This document shows positions 40,248 through 40,273 of a stretch of DNA of 40,273 bases, piece by piece. The stretch is from NCBI GenBank assembly GCA_003062205.1, contig PQCP01000116.1:1-40273 (forward strand). The letters run 5' to 3'. A program made the position numbers and the translations under genes. The notes beneath the pieces are model-generated. The model worked only from the letters and a program-made list of their open reading frames with translations. It was not told the origin of the DNA and made no database searches. Source of the DNA: Candidatus Sedimenticola endophacoides. GTDB taxonomy: Bacteria > Pseudomonadota > Gammaproteobacteria > Chromatiales > Chromatiaceae. Numbering within the stretch: position 1 is the first letter of the stretch; each line of letters starts with the position of its first letter.

Positions 40248-40273
40248 ATGTCCAAGTCTACCCAAGAACCGCT
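40248..40273 (+). CDS. Start of a gene cut by the window edge, possibly a transposase
   Basis: Only MSKSTQEP is encoded. The AT-rich leader with nested inverted repeats looks like an insertion sequence start, and N-termini of this kind occur in IS1380-type transposases. Eight residues cannot establish a family. Confidence 0.25.

Overview
The window is a high-GC gammaproteobacterial chromosome segment centred on the replication origin. The order rlmKL - aldo/keto reductase - mnmE - yidC - rnpA - rpmH | dnaA - dnaN - recF - gyrB - asmA-like - plsC - glyS - glyQ is close to the arrangement in Pseudomonas and Chromatiales-type Gammaproteobacteria. The nitrogen block glnA - DUF4124 - ntrB - ntrC, paired HDOD proteins and a PP-loop/TusA-like sulfur-transfer pair suggest a free-living or symbiotic Chromatiales-like bacterium, perhaps a sulfur oxidiser. 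That placement is inference; no rRNA gene or species marker is present.

Layout, left to right. A ParE-type toxin without its antitoxin lies at 0.1-0.4 kb, then pyrD (type 1B) and a cyclic-nucleotide-domain HDOD protein (0.95-3.3 kb). An HDOD + HPP-membrane-protein operon on the minus strand (3.4-5.7 kb) follows, and its promoter region is tandemly duplicated (5.6-6.25 kb). Next come a small unknown gene and the ntrC-ntrB-DUF4124-glnA nitrogen cluster, with readable NtrC sites and sigma-54 promoters (6.3-12.6 kb). A PP-loop sulfurtransferase - TusA-like - CDF transporter operon runs at 12.7-15.2 kb, followed by adenine deaminase (15.3-17.3 kb). Then glyQ-glyS-MazG-like-plsC (17.9-22.2 kb), an AsmA-family gene (22.2-24.1 kb), a gene-poor stretch (24.1-24.8 kb), gyrB-recF-dnaN-dnaA on the minus strand (24.8-31.6 kb) and rpmH-rnpA-yidC-mnmE on the plus strand (32.3-36.0 kb). 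The right end holds an aldo/keto reductase, a frameshifted rlmKL, two small unknown genes and the first codons of a gene cut by the window edge.

The most unusual content is a dispersed element of exactly 300 bp, present six times (537, 3531, 4214, 10397, 15304 on plus; 31862 on minus). Five copies are identical and one has a single difference. It has sharp ends, no terminal inverted repeats, three strong hairpins and no target-site duplication. Removing two copies from the HPP gene restores one continuous 250-codon reading frame, and removing the copy before adenine deaminase rebuilds the ATG start codon, which the element splits as AT|G. All six copies point toward the candidate origin. I read it as a recently spreading, non-autonomous, structured mobile element. 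No mobilising enzyme is encoded in the window.

Other points of interest are two parS centromere sites inside recF, two clusters of DnaA boxes on either side of dnaA (one ending 6 bp from an element copy), a 292-bp tandem duplication seeded with TCCATGATCACT repeats, and a one-base frameshift in rlmKL.
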